DNA of 64,000 nucleotides from Alentia gelatinosa (GCA_950022655.1 OX465588.1:25591525-25655524); one strand, 5' to 3'; shown: positions 33,284-44,639, numbered from the stretch's first letter. The notes: generated by a model from the sequence alone, not told the origin. A program made the numbers and translations.

Positions 33284-33571
33284 CAGTAGAACCCCACCTA
33301 ACGGACACCTCGCGTAAGCGGACACCCCGCGTTAACGGTCACCTTGGCTCGGAACGGATCCCTCTATTAGATGTCTATTTTAACCTCGCGTAAGCGGACA
33401 CCCAGCGACACTTTGGCCCAGAACGAAGGGTGCTCGCTTACGCGGGGTTCTACTATATTACTACTATATAGCCTAACCATCGACAGACTGAAAACCCTGG
33501 TTAAGGAGTCACCCCACTTAAGGGTAAACTTTGCTCGCAACGGAGGGTATCCCTTAAGCGGGGTATTACTG
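33284..33571. mobile_element. pogo/Tc1-type MITE with TA target site
   Basis: Starts CAGTAGAACCCC and ends GGGGTATTACTG, flanked on both sides by TA, the target duplication of Tc1/mariner/pogo elements. Internal repeated GCGTAAGCGGACACC / GCTTACGCGGGGTTCTACT blocks give subterminal inverted repeats. 288 bp, no transposase. Confidence 0.8.
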
Positions 33572-33873
33572 TATTCTTTTCCCGCGTGTAAGCAACATAT
33601 TGTTGTACATTATCATAACTTTTTAACTATAAAAGAGATGAATTTTTCTTTTTTTTTAAACTGAGTTTACAGAATTTTCAGTTGAAACAGACCATCCTTG
33701 GGGAAATTTCGACGGGGGCTGGGGGTGGGAGCACGTGATCCCTATCCCCCTACCCTGGGTGCGCCCCTTTAATTATACAACTCGTGTATGATTGTGAGGG
33801 CGATCGTTCCGACCCATTGCACTATAAGCGAGCCGCGTTGAAGAGTGCAGTGCAATGTATACGCACCCATTTC

Positions 33874-33886
33874 GAAAGTGGGAAAG
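33874..33886 (+). promoter_or_regulatory. IRF/ISRE-like site upstream of the ISG20-like gene
   Basis: GAAAGTGGGAAAG, close to the IRF-binding pattern of two GAAA cores, about 190 bp upstream of the ATG. Vertebrate ISG20 is induced through such an element. Whether it matters here is inference from one short match. Confidence 0.3.
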
Positions 33887-34075
33887 CACCTGTGTAATCA
33901 GTAAAAATTAAAAAAAAACTAACACTTCGAGACATAGATTATTGCTGACGTGTCTGTATCTATACTACTATATATATCTACCACCTAACCCTGTTTGAGC
34001 TATACGAGAAGCGTACATGCTACAGAACACACAACACTGAAGTAATCTGCCGAAGCTCAAAGAGTCGAACTAAAT

Positions 34076-34133
34076 ATGGCCGTTGCCTTAGACACTGAGA
34101 GTGTTGGAATGCGTGATGGTAAAAGTAGCTTGG
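34076..34133 (+). CDS. ISG20: ISG20-like exon 1 (Exo I motif)
   Basis: ATG at 34076; 58 nt reading MAVALDTESVGMRDGKSSL with the D-x-E metal ligands, then donor GTAAGT at 34134. Too short for ORF tools. Identified from the motif and from phase with exon 2. Confidence 0.85.
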
Positions 34134-37100
34134 GTAAGTAACACGTTGTTTCTACGCAAAGTATTTTCTATTGGAATGTTGGCTTGTATTTTGGGTATTC
34201 AAAACAGTTTGAAGAGAATTACTCAGATATTGCAGCCTACAATTCTAGTTACCTATACTTATATTTTCCACTAATACTTGTGATACACATGTATGTGATC
34301 TACACAGATGACCAATGCCTTTTCCAAACGGTTTTAAATGCCAATGGCGGTTCTGGGTAGTCAGATGTATACAACTTTCTCGTTAAAAAGAGGCTGGACA
34401 AAATTCTACTAAATCCCCCGTCTTCTCTGTTTTTATACTGACTTGGTGATACATGAAGTGACTCATTTCCAGGATAATGCCAAAAATATTCAAAGTCAGA
34501 CTACAGTCTTCCATTTATTTACAGCCGTATTGAAGCAGCGCAACTAAAGTCCTACCTTAAGTTACAGTGTACTTATATACGAACGTGCATGCATCAGTAC
34601 ATATGGGAAAGCCAAGGCCGATACAGTTAAACTACATCCGAACTCTTTGTCTGCAGTCTTTTTCTTTCCTTGAACGGGGGCATAATGGCATGTTTCAGCA
34701 GAAAATATTTGTACGTGGAAATACGGGTTTTCGAAACCAGTTGCCATTACCATGTGATTTGATTAAGTATCCAAAGGACGCAAACACTGCGTTGGTAAAT
34801 CAGAATGGCATATAGAGAACTCTGTGTCATCAACGAATATAGAGAAGGCACGATTTGCAGTATTAACGCCGTGTTTAAAGCTTATATAAACCAATTAAGC
34901 TCTGTTAATCAATCCTAAAATTAAGGTGCATATCTCGGGTGAGGTAGAGGTAGGTAGAAGGTCTGTGTCACGATAGGTAACGTGCCTTGTCTGCCCCAGA
35001 CCACCTATAAAACCGATCTGAGCACTGTGTATGCTTCACTGACTCTCGGAGTCTCAGTGAGAACACATGTAACCACTAATACTTGTGATACACATGTATG
35101 TGATCTACACAGATGACCAATGCCTTTTCCAAACGGTTTTAAATGCCAATGGCGGTTCTGGGTAGTCAGATGTATACAACTTTCTCGTTAAAAAGAGGCT
35201 GGACAAAATTCTACTAAATCCCCCGTCTTCTCTGTTTTTATACTGACTTGGTGATACATGAAGTGACTCATTTCCAGGATAATGCCAAAAATATTCAAAG
35301 TCAGACTACAGTCTTCCATTTATTTACAGCCGTATTGAAGCAGCGCAACTAAAGTCCTACCTTAAGTTACAGTGTACTTATATACGAACGTGCATGCATC
35401 AGTACATATGGGAAAGCCAAGGCCGATACAGTTAAACTACATCCGAACTCTTTGTCTGCAGTCTTTTTCTTTCCTTGAACGGGGGCATAATGGCATGTTT
35501 CAGCAGAAAATATTTGTACGTGGAAATACGGGTTTTCGAAACCAGTTGCCATTACCATGTGATTTGATTAAGTATCCAAAGGACGCAAACACTGCGTTGG
35601 TAAATCAGAATGGCATATAGAGAACTCTGTGTCATCAACGAATATAGAGAAGGCACGATTTGCAGTATTAACGCCGTGTTTAAAGCTTATATAAACCAAT
35701 TAAGCTCTGTTAATCAATCCTAAAATTAAGGTGCATATCTCGGGTGAGGTAGAGGTAGGTAGAAGGTCTGTGTCACGATAGGTAACGTGCCTTGTCTGCC
35801 CCAGACCACCTATAAAACCGATCTGAGCACTGTGTATGCTTCACTGACTCTCGGAGTCTCAGTGAGAACACATGTAACCGGCTGTATTTAGTAGGGTAAG
35901 ATTAGAATACACAACTACACAACATGGCATATTGTTAGAGTGAGTATGATAAGTAATACCTTATAAGTTATACATTGAGTGTGGACCATTATACTGTATA
36001 ACCCTGTGTATGTGATCATGACCTGAGAGCCCTCAGATATTTATAGGACCACTTGAGATCTGTCGCGACTGCCTTAAACTCCAGCTCCCTCAGGGGACCT
36101 GTTTCAGTAGTCTTGTGACATTAGGCCTAGACAGACCTCAACAGCGGCACCAATAGTGCAAGCAACAGCGGAAAAAGACTAGCACATATCAGAAAATCGG
36201 AGTGGCCAATCTTCTTCATATTTGAAACGATTGTAGGTTATATGTGTCTTCTACTCATGTTAAAGTATCATTGCTTAATTCCTACGAGAAGTGAGTGAAT
36301 CTCCACATGTCATCAATTGCAATCTTGTGATCTGTCCGTATGGTGTCACAGACTCCATCTAGACATGTCACGAAACTACTGAAACAGGTCCCTCAGGCTG
36401 GTATAAATTACTACAAAGTCCCAGAATACTGTTTGGAGAGTTACTAAACAGAATGGTCCCGTGGCTCCACTCAACACAGCCTCTGAGCATGTGTTGGATG
36501 GAGCCTAGCTTTTAGAATTCATTAACCTAGCCTAATTGCTTTATGTAAGCTTTAATGTCTGCCCCATATCTGCAGCGAGAGTTGCCATCGTCGACTCTTC
36601 TGGACGCGTGCTGCTTGATCGTTACTGCAAGCCGGAGGGCGACGTCAAGGATTATCGCACCTCAGTCAGTGGTGTAAGCCGGGGCGATTTGAATGGCGCA
36701 CCCTCTATTGCGAATGTGCGCAGAGAAGTCCAGGGCATCATCCAGGTAGGGTGTACTTGTTATTTTCATGGTATTAGACTATCAAAGAGTGATCTGCATA
36801 CCTTGCTAAAATAAAAGAGATTTGAGTGTTCACCACTTTTACACCCTAATTTCTTTGGAATATTAAAATATTGATTAGTTATTTTGGAGTGAAACCTACT
36901 TCCTACCGTAAACCTTTCTGATACAAACCCATCATATTGTTTTTATCTTTAATCCAACATATCCTGGTTTTTATCTAATCATTTAGGTTAGAATCAAATA
37001 TAACAAATATAACTCTGTTTCATGACACAGTTACTAAAGTCACATATGCTCATATCTCAATGCTATGACCTAACATTTTAGGGAAAATAGTTAACCTAAT

Positions 37101-40100
37101 TAGGACGGCTCCTCGAACCGCGTTACTTTCGCTAAAACTACCGCATGAGCTCGTAGAGCTCATCCGGTAGTTTTAGCGAAAGTAACAAGGTATGAGTAGC
37201 CAGTATACCTGGCCCCGTCCCCCAGACAGGGCCGGGTACAAACTCCATACACCCCAACCCTATATTGTCAATCTCAACAGGACGCAGTCTGACATGTCTG
37301 AAAACATACAGAATGGATAAATACTTACCCATTTGTCTTCGCCAACGTTCAAACAAGGTGTCTGTTGCATAATAACTGTGTACTTAGAGGTAACTTTCCA
37401 GTTTAAGGTGCCCTTCTTCTCAGTTCAGCCATCTTTGTTATTGGTCCCCTACTGCACACTATAACACACCAGTTATCAGCTCTAGAAAGGAAGTTCGCTT
37501 GACTAATAGACATAACATAAACAAATATAAATCACCAATTACCAGCAGTGACCGGAAGTAGCCTCATTTAAAGTAAAATGGCTGAAAAATTGTGTGGCCT
37601 CACATGGGAGTAAAATCACTGGGAATTTACCTATATATTTGAATAACAATACTTGCAGACAATATATTTACTTACATTTATTAGTTCCCAAACTTAAAAT
37701 GCCACAATTTGCATCAACTGTCCAAAAACCTCTAGATATTCGTAAATATTCAAAAACTCACAAAAATGTGTCGATGTTGAAAATCAAAGACGCCTGGGCG
37801 GGCGTAAGTGGTTTACTGTGTGGTTTTACTCTCTAAAAAGAACCATTGAGCACAAGATACTGCAAAACACCGGGGGTGACTGCTTGACCTCATTAACAGC
37901 TTTAACGAAATTTTCATAGCCGCGATTTCGTAAATAAAATTCAAACTCTTTGAAAATTCTTTTCTTTATAAATATTAGTGTCATAATGTTATTTATAAAT
38001 CTTCTGTAGGATTTTTTTTTGTCCGGATATTGATTATTTATGATTTATTTTCATATTTCCGTTATTACTCGCTTTGCTGTGTGTTATAATATTACTTGGC
38101 ACTTCCTATAATTGTTGTTAGATTGTTGTTCATCACTATGCTAATCTTATTTGATCATTATGGTTCATATTTGCCTGTTTACCCACAAATATCATATGTT
38201 TTTGTAATTATTTGCTTGCGATCTTCTTTGTTTACATTTTGTAACAACCGTTTACGCATGGCATCGCGTCATAAATAGGTCAGTTTATTTTCTTAACCAA
38301 TAAGATTCAGTATTCAAAGTGTGGTGGTATGGCGCCATACCAGCACAGTATGGTGGTACACCTCAACCACCACTTGCATAGTGAAATAGGTTGGTATTTG
38401 AAGTATTTTTAGGCATAGGTGTATGGTACTAAAAGGAAATAAATTGTTGGCTCCAATTGCCAGAATGATAAAACGCTGCTTCAGCTAAGTATACGATCAG
38501 GGAAACAATCGAAAATTAATGCATTTTGAGGTATTAAAATCTGACATAATCCTGTATCTGGGTTATCGTTATCTTTTGTGGGGATAGGTCCAACACATAG
38601 GTGGACCTATCCCCACAAGACACAGGATGCGGATTTTATGTGTAGCAGTGTGTCGTAAGCCATGTCGGAGTGTGTCGGAAGTACTGGGTGGGGCATAACA
38701 ATCCTAACTTTCACCGCGGTTTACTTGAAATAATCTAGACGTTAACTTTGTAAAATTTCGAATTGGAGGTAACACAATGAAAAAAGAAAAGACAAGTTAA
38801 TCAATTAACTAACATACTCTCTGTATTCTCGTCAGGATGAAAGAGAAAAAGCCAAGACCCCTTGGCTCCCATATCTGTATGTCTCCCACTTTTATATAAG
38901 GAATTGCTTTTATCACTGGTATAATTGAAGTCCCCATGGCTTGGCCATCGCCATGGGAAACGAAGGTGCACAACTGACTACTTCAGCGGCTCGCACTTCA
39001 TTTTTGAAGGAATTGTGCGTTGATATTGGTCAACTTAACCAGTATTGGCGCATAACCTAGTTTGATAATAAATACAGATTACACAGGCAAGGCTAGATTT
39101 GAAAACTGTTTCCCGATATCTTAGACCAAATGCCTGAGTCTAGGATCCAAGCATATCAAGCACCAGTAGGTCAATGAGGTCTCCAGTGATTGGTCATGGT
39201 CAGCTGGGAACACCTCTAAGACCCTTAGACACTGGCCCTCTGCTTCTTTCACAATATCATAGTGAATATTACTATTGGAAGAACTGCATTACACAGAATT
39301 GGATAATAGAATAAAAAAAAATTAAATGCAGAGAGTGAAGGGATCATTTTTTTAAGCAAGCTTGAAGTCCATGTGAACATCCTAACCTTTAGGCAATGTC
39401 CAAAGTGTATACAAGCACGCTCTAATAAGCAATATCTGTTTTACCATCGAGAGACACCGTCATCACGTTCCTTGACTAGAGGTAAACTATTTCCCTCACT
39501 TGGAATGCATGTCTTCTTTATTAGATGTACTTGACTTTGGTTGCAGGGTAAAACTCTTGTTGGGCATGATCTGGATAAGGACCTACATGCCCTGGGGATA
39601 TCACACTACAACAAGAGGGACACATCAACAAATAGCGATCTTCGCAATCAAGTGAAGCGCAAAGGTGACGGAGGCAACAGTTTGGCGAACATGTCCCAAA
39701 AGGTTTTAGGTTTGTATTTTCCTATTGTTTGCGCTAACGTTTTACGATTTTCAATGATGTATTCAAATACATGTACATGAACATTATATCACATATTCAT
39801 CTAAATGAGGATTCAATAGTCACATCGGAATTAGATCCTCCTGCTGTTGCTATGCATGGCTATACTATACTCACCCCTATCACTGACTGAGTGGCTAACA
39901 TTCATGACATCATCACCCATTGAGTATAATTTGACAATACTCCATGGGCGTTGAGTATGAGCTCCCACTGTTAAGACTATGGGGGGAAAATACCAGGGGT
40001 GAGACATAATGATAGTTATGACAGAATACTGTTGCTAGGCAGGTACGTTATCTGAGAATATCTAACTTTGTGGTAGATGAATCCTACACCGCTGTGGATA

Positions 40101-41344
40101 GCTAGGAGACATTGGTATGTTCATCATTGATGAATGAGAGTGCATTTATAAATGAATGACAATTAAAAGGTTTTGCATGTATTCAGTCTATGAATCATTT
40201 TTTATAACCCATTTGCACCCAGTCAACTTGCTCTTTCTGCAACTGCCTGAGTCCAATATCCAAACATATCAAGCACCAATAGGTCAATGAGGTCTCAAGC
40301 GATTGGTCATGGTCACCTGGGAACACCTGTAAGACCCTGAGACACTGGCCCTCTGCTCCTTTCACAGTATCATAGTGAATAGCATGCCGATAGTTAAGGG
40401 ATAATTTGTTTAAGCAAGCTGGAAGGCCATGTGAGAACTCTAACCTTTAGGCAATGTAAATACTTCGTGCAAGCATGCACTAAGAAGGAATATTTGTTTT
40501 ACTATCATGAGAAAACTTCCCACGTTCTTTTACTGGAGGTAAACTAGACGATTAAGTCGATGATATGACATGTGGTGTTTCATGCTCCTCTAAGAGAGAG
40601 AAAAAAATGGCGAGATAAAATATCTTTCCAAATTTATTTTGAACTAATCTCTCGGTGTCACAACTACTTTCATTAGATTTTTTTTATTTATTTATTTATT
40701 TTTTATTTGCGCCATAAGAAGCATAGGTGACAACTGCGGTGGCAGGTAACGTACACCTCTGTTACCATCGTACATAGTTCGATGACATCAACAATTCCAT
40801 TTCAAAAATTACAAAATATATACAAGCCTAAAAGACAGGATGGTGGTGAGTGACATGGATGATGAGGTATATAATACAAACTTCCGCATTCCCGGTGTAA
40901 GGCCAAGGTACTTTTTTCCCTAACTGTTGTTTTCGAGCAGATCCTGAGGCCTCTGTTCTGCAATCGCTGTAGTTTAGAGAGATACGAATTATTGGCACCA
41001 AGAACAAAATAACTTTCGGCATAATGCCAACTTCGTTTAACGCTAACTTCGAACCGTATAAACATATTTTTGTTTTCCCAGTGTTGATTATCATATCATT
41101 TTTGGTACACCATAGCTCTAACTTAGTAAGATCCTTTTGGAGAGTTTCTTTTGTATCATTTAAGTTTGATGAAGAATGATATAAAACTAGATCGTCCACA
41201 TAGATTTTGAATGATGTGTTTACCAGAGGTCTCTGTGGCTTATGCTTGGTTTACAATACAGGGAGGAACATCCAGGCTGGACCACACTCACCCGTGGAGG
41301 ACGCCAGGGCCACGATGGACCTGCACAACACGGCTCGCTGGTAA
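34076..41344 (+). CDS. ISG20: ISG20-like DEDDh 3'-5' exonuclease
   Basis: RNase/DNase of the ISG20/AEN/REXO4 group, which trims single-stranded RNA or DNA 3' ends using two metal ions. Exons 34076-34133, 36576-36745, 39547-39709 and 41262-41344 join in phase to 157 codons plus TAA. All five catalytic residues are visible: D6 and E8 (ALDTESVG), D84 (LVGHDLDKD), and H139 and D144 (PHSPVEDARATM). Other family blocks are RVAIVDSSGRVLLDRYC, KPEGDVKDYRTSVSGVS and GRNIQAG. It lacks the basic C-terminal tail of human ISG20 (181 residues). There is no targeting signal. The donor of exon 3 (GTTTGT) is weak; the other borders are good. It could equally be named AEN- or REXO4-like. Intron 1 carries a perfect 805-bp tandem duplication and intron 3 an antisense LINE piece ending about 50 bp before exon 4. 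Confidence 0.88.
34270..35074. repeat. 805-bp tandem duplication, unit 1
   Basis: Identical, as far as I compared, to 35075-35879, including the two open frames inside it (34562-34753 minus and 34567-34815 plus) that recur exactly 805 bp later. The junction shares only ACC/CC. Wholly within intron 1 of the exonuclease gene. Confidence 0.95.
35075..35879. repeat. 805-bp tandem duplication, unit 2
   Basis: Second unit, directly abutting the first. Lack of divergence in non-coding DNA means a very recent duplication or an assembly artefact such as unmerged haplotypes. Confidence 0.95.
36095..36391. mobile_element. MITE with GGACCTGTTTCAGTAG ends, copy 2
   Basis: 297 bp, inverted relative to the copy at 26827. 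GGACCTGTTTCAGTAG and CTACTGAAACAGGTCC ends are flanked by CTCAGG on both sides, a likely 6-bp target-site duplication. It ends about 180 bp before exon 2. Confidence 0.88.
36576..36745 (+). CDS. ISG20: ISG20-like exon 2
   Basis: Acceptor ATCTGCAG, donor GTAGGG at 36746. Residues 20-76: RVAIVDSSGRVLLDRYC, KPEGDVKDYRTSVSGVS, then a helix ending VRREVQGIIQ. This is the conserved beta-sheet and 'T-x-V-S-G' block of the family. Confidence 0.92.
37122..37186. repeat. Perfect 22-bp-arm hairpin with palindromic loop
   Basis: Arms 37122-37143 (GTTACTTTCGCTAAAACTAC-CG) and 37165-37186 are exact complements. The 21-nt interior is itself palindromic (ATGAGCTC-GTA-GAGCTCAT). In intron 2 of the exonuclease gene, with no flanking element recognised. 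Confidence 0.9.
38576..38618. repeat. Perfect 17-bp-arm hairpin
   Basis: TTGTGGGGATAGGTCCA (38576-38592) and its exact complement (38602-38618) around a 9-nt loop. Intron 2 of the exonuclease gene. Confidence 0.9.
39115..39460. repeat. Dispersed repeat B, copy 2
   Basis: Matches copies at 31565, 40118 and 49658: CCTGAGTCTAGGATCCAA, ATATCAAGCACCAGTAGG, GATTGGTCATGGTCAGCTGG, GTGAAGGGATCA and CCTAACCTTTAGGCAATGT. Carries a private A-rich insertion near 39290-39330. Confidence 0.8.
39547..39709 (+). CDS. ISG20: ISG20-like exon 3 (Exo II motif)
   Basis: Acceptor GGTTGCAG. Reads GKTLVGHDLDKDLHALGIS, YNKRDTSTNSDLRNQVKR and NSLANMSQKVL, with catalytic D84 in GHD. Donor G|GTTTGT at 39710 is atypical at positions +3 to +5. 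Confidence 0.9.
39866..40006. mobile_element. MITE of the TTTATCYYACCCC family, mirror orientation, no hairpin
   Basis: Ends TACTCACCCCTAT and CCAGGGGTGAGACATA; CCCACTGTTAAGACTATGG near the right end. Closest to the copy at 16475. No hairpin on either side. In intron 3 of the exonuclease gene. Confidence 0.7.
40118..40545. repeat. Dispersed repeat B, copy 3
   Basis: The fullest copy: begins TTCATCATTGATGAATGAG, contains GTATTCAGTCTATGAATCAT, AACATATCAAGCACCAATAG, GACCCTGAGACACTGGCC and ends near TTTTACTATCATGAGAAAA. Confidence 0.8.
40678..41210 (-). mobile_element. 5'-truncated non-LTR retrotransposon (LINE) with reverse-transcriptase fragment
   Basis: On the minus strand, a reverse-transcriptase piece with the catalytic YVDD box (IYVDDLVLYHSSSNLNDTK, about 41195-41140), then LWCTKNDMIINTGKTKICLYG. 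After frameshifts comes a thumb-like YLSKLQRLQNRGLRIC (about 40985-40930). The 3' end is an (AAAT)n/A-rich tail at 40708-40678, the mark of target-primed insertion. 5'-truncated and frameshifted, so dead. Inserted antisense in exonuclease intron 3. Confidence 0.8.
41262..41344 (+). CDS. ISG20: ISG20-like exon 4 (Exo III motif, terminal)
   Basis: Acceptor TTTACAATACAG; GRNIQAGPHSPVEDARATMD then LHNTARW and TAA at 41342-41344. It supplies catalytic His and Asp spaced exactly as in ISG20 (H-x4-D). Confidence 0.88.
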
Positions 41345-42222
41345 CCTCGCCGACTGTCAGGGACATGGTCCTGTTGCCAGCACACGTCTTTACCATCTAG
41401 ACATTGTACGGAAAGGGACAATACATGCAGGCTTTATTTAGTCTAGATAGAATCACTGAAGACTAACTCCAGACTAGGCATGAATATGTAATCTTGTATC
41501 ACACAGCAAGGAAATAACGTAATGATTATATTAGACCACGAAGATGAAGAGATTTTCTGAATATACAAATTACCCCCAATAGGTAACCGGCACTATGCCG
41601 TATATAACGTATAAAAACAGGGTGTTTTTATGAATGCTTGCAGGAATTTAATTCTGAAGACCAACTTCAACACAAACAGATATCTAATTATCAGCCACTT
41701 TTTTTAATTGCTGTTTTATCTTTTTGAACCTGGGTTCTTTGTATTTTTTCTCTTAAATCAACCCACTCAGGGCATAGATAGACTTCCATTATAACAAATT
41801 TTGGCTGGTCTTTTTTTAGTTCAACGATCCTCGGAATCTATTAGAGTAAGGGTTGATTGTTCCAGAAATACAAAATTTGGTGAAACATTAATTCAACCAA
41901 TGACTTCGAAAATCTCCAGTGAATACGGGACCGAAATGTGCAGAGTAAAATGACGTAAAGTATTCATCAGATATTATAGCATGGACCTGAATGTGACCTA
42001 TTACCACCATAGGATTGATTGTTAACCTTATCGAAGTTTAGATGTTACATGTGATATTCGTAATTCGACTTGTAGTCTTGTAGTCCCTGTGTATGTTTGT
42101 GGAAGTAATCAGCCCTTAAAACCTGCAACAGCATCTCAAAAGTTATCATTAATCGCTGCATATCATTAAGTGACGGACAAAAACAAAAACATATTGATAA
42201 TGCTAACATTTTTTAAATAACC
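41345..42222. other. Exonuclease 3' flank
   Basis: No further exon or ORF of note and no AATAAA close to the stop; a signal occurs only near 42283, inside the retroelement-like tail below. Confidence 0.45.
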
Positions 42223-42300
42223 CTGATGAAGACACTTTAAGTGTCGAAACGTAGGTTCTACCTATACTGTAACAACTTATAAACAATAAAGCCTAACCAA
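42223..42300 (+). ncRNA. Hammerhead-like core followed by AATAAA (retroelement tail)
   Basis: CTGATGA (42223-42229), A, GACAC-TTTAA-GTGTC stem, then GAAAC (42246-42250), a second stem-loop GTAGGT-TCT-ACCTAT, and ACAATAAAGCC about 30 nt on. The core has the CUGAUGA/GAAA layout but no obvious cleavage triplet in the right place. Probably the 3' end of a retroelement related to 7499-7558. Confidence 0.35.
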
Positions 42301-42479
42301 AACCAATTGGTGGACTAGTGGTTGTTTTGTGTTCAACTCTCAATCACATTTGTCAAATAACTTCATCGGGAATATATATACGTCATTCCTTTAGAAAAGA
42401 ATTGCCTTTTCTTGTTCTTGTGTTTATTGGCTTCAATAGGGCTGATGATTCGGTTTGACGTATTAAAGACAAATGCTGG

Positions 42480-42850
42480 TAGTTGGGTGATTCCTAAATT
42501 CTATTGATTTTTGCAAATAACTCTGGATAACATAAGTTTCAGCTAATAGAAAATGCAAAAAGGCATGTCACCAGTGCTTAACTATTGTTGTCTATGGGAA
42601 ACTGCTATATTTTGACTTCGTGGCTAGATGACACTGATGTTCTATTGCTGTCTTCAAATAATTCTGGATTCTGATAGTTGGGAACATATATATACAAATC
42701 AGAAATGCTACAATATACTATGTCATCATGCTAACTTCTATGGGAAGGCCATCAGGAGTGCTTAAGTATTGGTGTCTATGGGAAACTGCAATATTTTCAT
42801 GAAATTAGATGGCAGATGGCAAATAGTATATCAATTTAAAGCTATACATT
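42480..42850. repeat. Diverged 184-bp tandem duplication
   Basis: TTGTCTATGGGAAACTGCTATATTTT (near 42588) and its variant near 42772 lie about 184 bp apart. CAAATAATTCTGGAT and the CATGTCACCAGTGCTTAA / CATCAGGAGTGCTTAA pair keep the same spacing. Confidence 0.65.
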
Positions 42851-43789
42851 TCTATCCCAATTTAACCCGTTCAAACGACAAAGTGTGGCACCCTCTATGA
42901 TTGATAATGATAACTAGATTTGAATCAGCACTTTGCTCATATGAAGTAGCTCTAATTAACATCATAACACATCTTTTTATCTGTCACCAGTGGGGGGATT
43001 TAGTAGTGATAGCATTTTGAAAGCCAAACATGGTTCAAGTAAACTTGAAGAAAATATGATCATCAAAATCAAATAGTCAGTTCAGCCTGTCGGAATGGGA
43101 AATATGTTGGTATATACAATGTATGAGGCTGGTACACCTGATCTGAAGATCAACCATGCTCTTCAATTGTTTATAGTCAGTCATTTTCACGAAGGAAATA
43201 GTAGTGAATTTTGGAATAAAAGGATTCCAAATTATTTCATGGCTAAGAATATTTGTTGATACCTATATTCCGTGTTTTTACAGCATCGACTATTTGGCTA
43301 AATGATGAATTCACATGATGGTGGTATGTTAGAATTTGGCTGGATTTTTTTAAAACTTAATTTTGATTTAAGGAACCGCAAGGAATCACATCATAGGTAG
43401 TTGCCAGTATATAGATCCCAGGAAAAAATCGTTAGCCTAATTTTGCTGGTGGAAGAGGGGTCTAGGGGTTCAGATCAATTCCGACATGGCCAGTTGACTT
43501 TTGAGAGCATACAGGAACCAGCATGTTCAGCACCGATATAATCAACCACAATTTTAGGTGCTCCTCTACCAGAAAAATACGCTTTCCACCCATATACGAT
43601 TTATTTCATAATCTCTTCAACCGCCCATTTCAGATTACATCGGGTCTCTGGTGGACTAAGACGTGTTAAACCGCTTTTTGATACAATCATCACTTCAAGA
43701 GTTACAGATGATTATATAAAAAAAATAACACAATTCTACGGGATCAACTTTTCTTAAAGAAGTCAAGCTACTATCCCGACTTACTTTTA

Positions 43790-44029
43790 CTACCAGTAAG
43801 CGCCACACAGATCGCCGACGGCATTCCTGCCTGCATCAAAACGTAATAAATGTTCACAGGTGGTCCTCCTACTCACTGTATCATCCCGTCTCACCTCGGC
43901 TAAGGACCGTTTCAAGACAGCCACAGTCTCCGGATACACACATTCCGGGCCCTCCATTGGCGCAGGTAGTGCCGGCCATATCCCACTTCTGTTTTCACCG
44001 ACTGTGTAGCCTACGTGTAGGCCTTGCAT
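43790..44029 (-). CDS. Unrecognised minus-strand ORF, possible exon
   Basis: 79 codons, more GC-rich than its surroundings and with exon-like composition (GIWPALPAPMEGPECVYPET, LKRSLAEVRRDD). A plausible donor GAG|GTGAGA lies inside it, after LKRSLAE. No family recognised and no partner exon found, so it could be a chance ORF. Confidence 0.25.
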   Translation of the reverse strand: MQGLHVGYTVGENRSGIWPALPAPMEGPECVYPETVAVLKRSLAEVRRDDTVSRRTTCEHLLRFDAGRNAVGDLCGAYW

Positions 44030-44639
44030 AAAGGAGATGGGGCATTCGGTTAAAGTCTAAATCATCAATGTCTTTTAAACCCTGGAAAGAAACGCACGAA
44101 TGTTTATCAGGCTATTGATACTAAATGGAAATAGGCATAAGTGAGAGTCTTTTTATCCTCGGGTCAAAATATTAAAAAGAATTAAAACTGATAAAAAGTA
44201 TAGTCCTCCTTACTGGGCGGTAAAGCAGTTGACGCTGCCATTGCAATTTGTGTGACCAAATGCAATTGAAGAAGGAATTAACGGCTGTAAAAATTCACAG
44301 ATTGGCAATTATGGTATTTTTCAGTCGTAAAAAATATTTATTGACTCATTTCACACAATGTATGGTTTTGTACCAACCGCGTATGTTTTGAACATGGATC
44401 CGCAGTAATCTTATATAATACAGATGATTGTTACGTACAGATGTTTGTATGGCGATACCAGGAAGAACAATTGCCAAGCAATTGAGGTATAGGCCCCTTT
44501 ATTGGCCCGAACGAAACATAAATTGGAAAGATATGTAATAATGATATATATTGTATTTCGCCAAAGGACCAATAAAGAAATCGTAAGAAAAAAAAAACGA
44601 AAAAAAAACAACAACAACAAAACAGTATAGGCGATACAT

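Noticed and set aside
34562..35620. Two pairs of identical ORFs (63 and 82 codons) as duplicated genes
   Set aside because: They are identical because the 805-bp DNA is duplicated; they overlap each other on opposite strands and have no coding signature.
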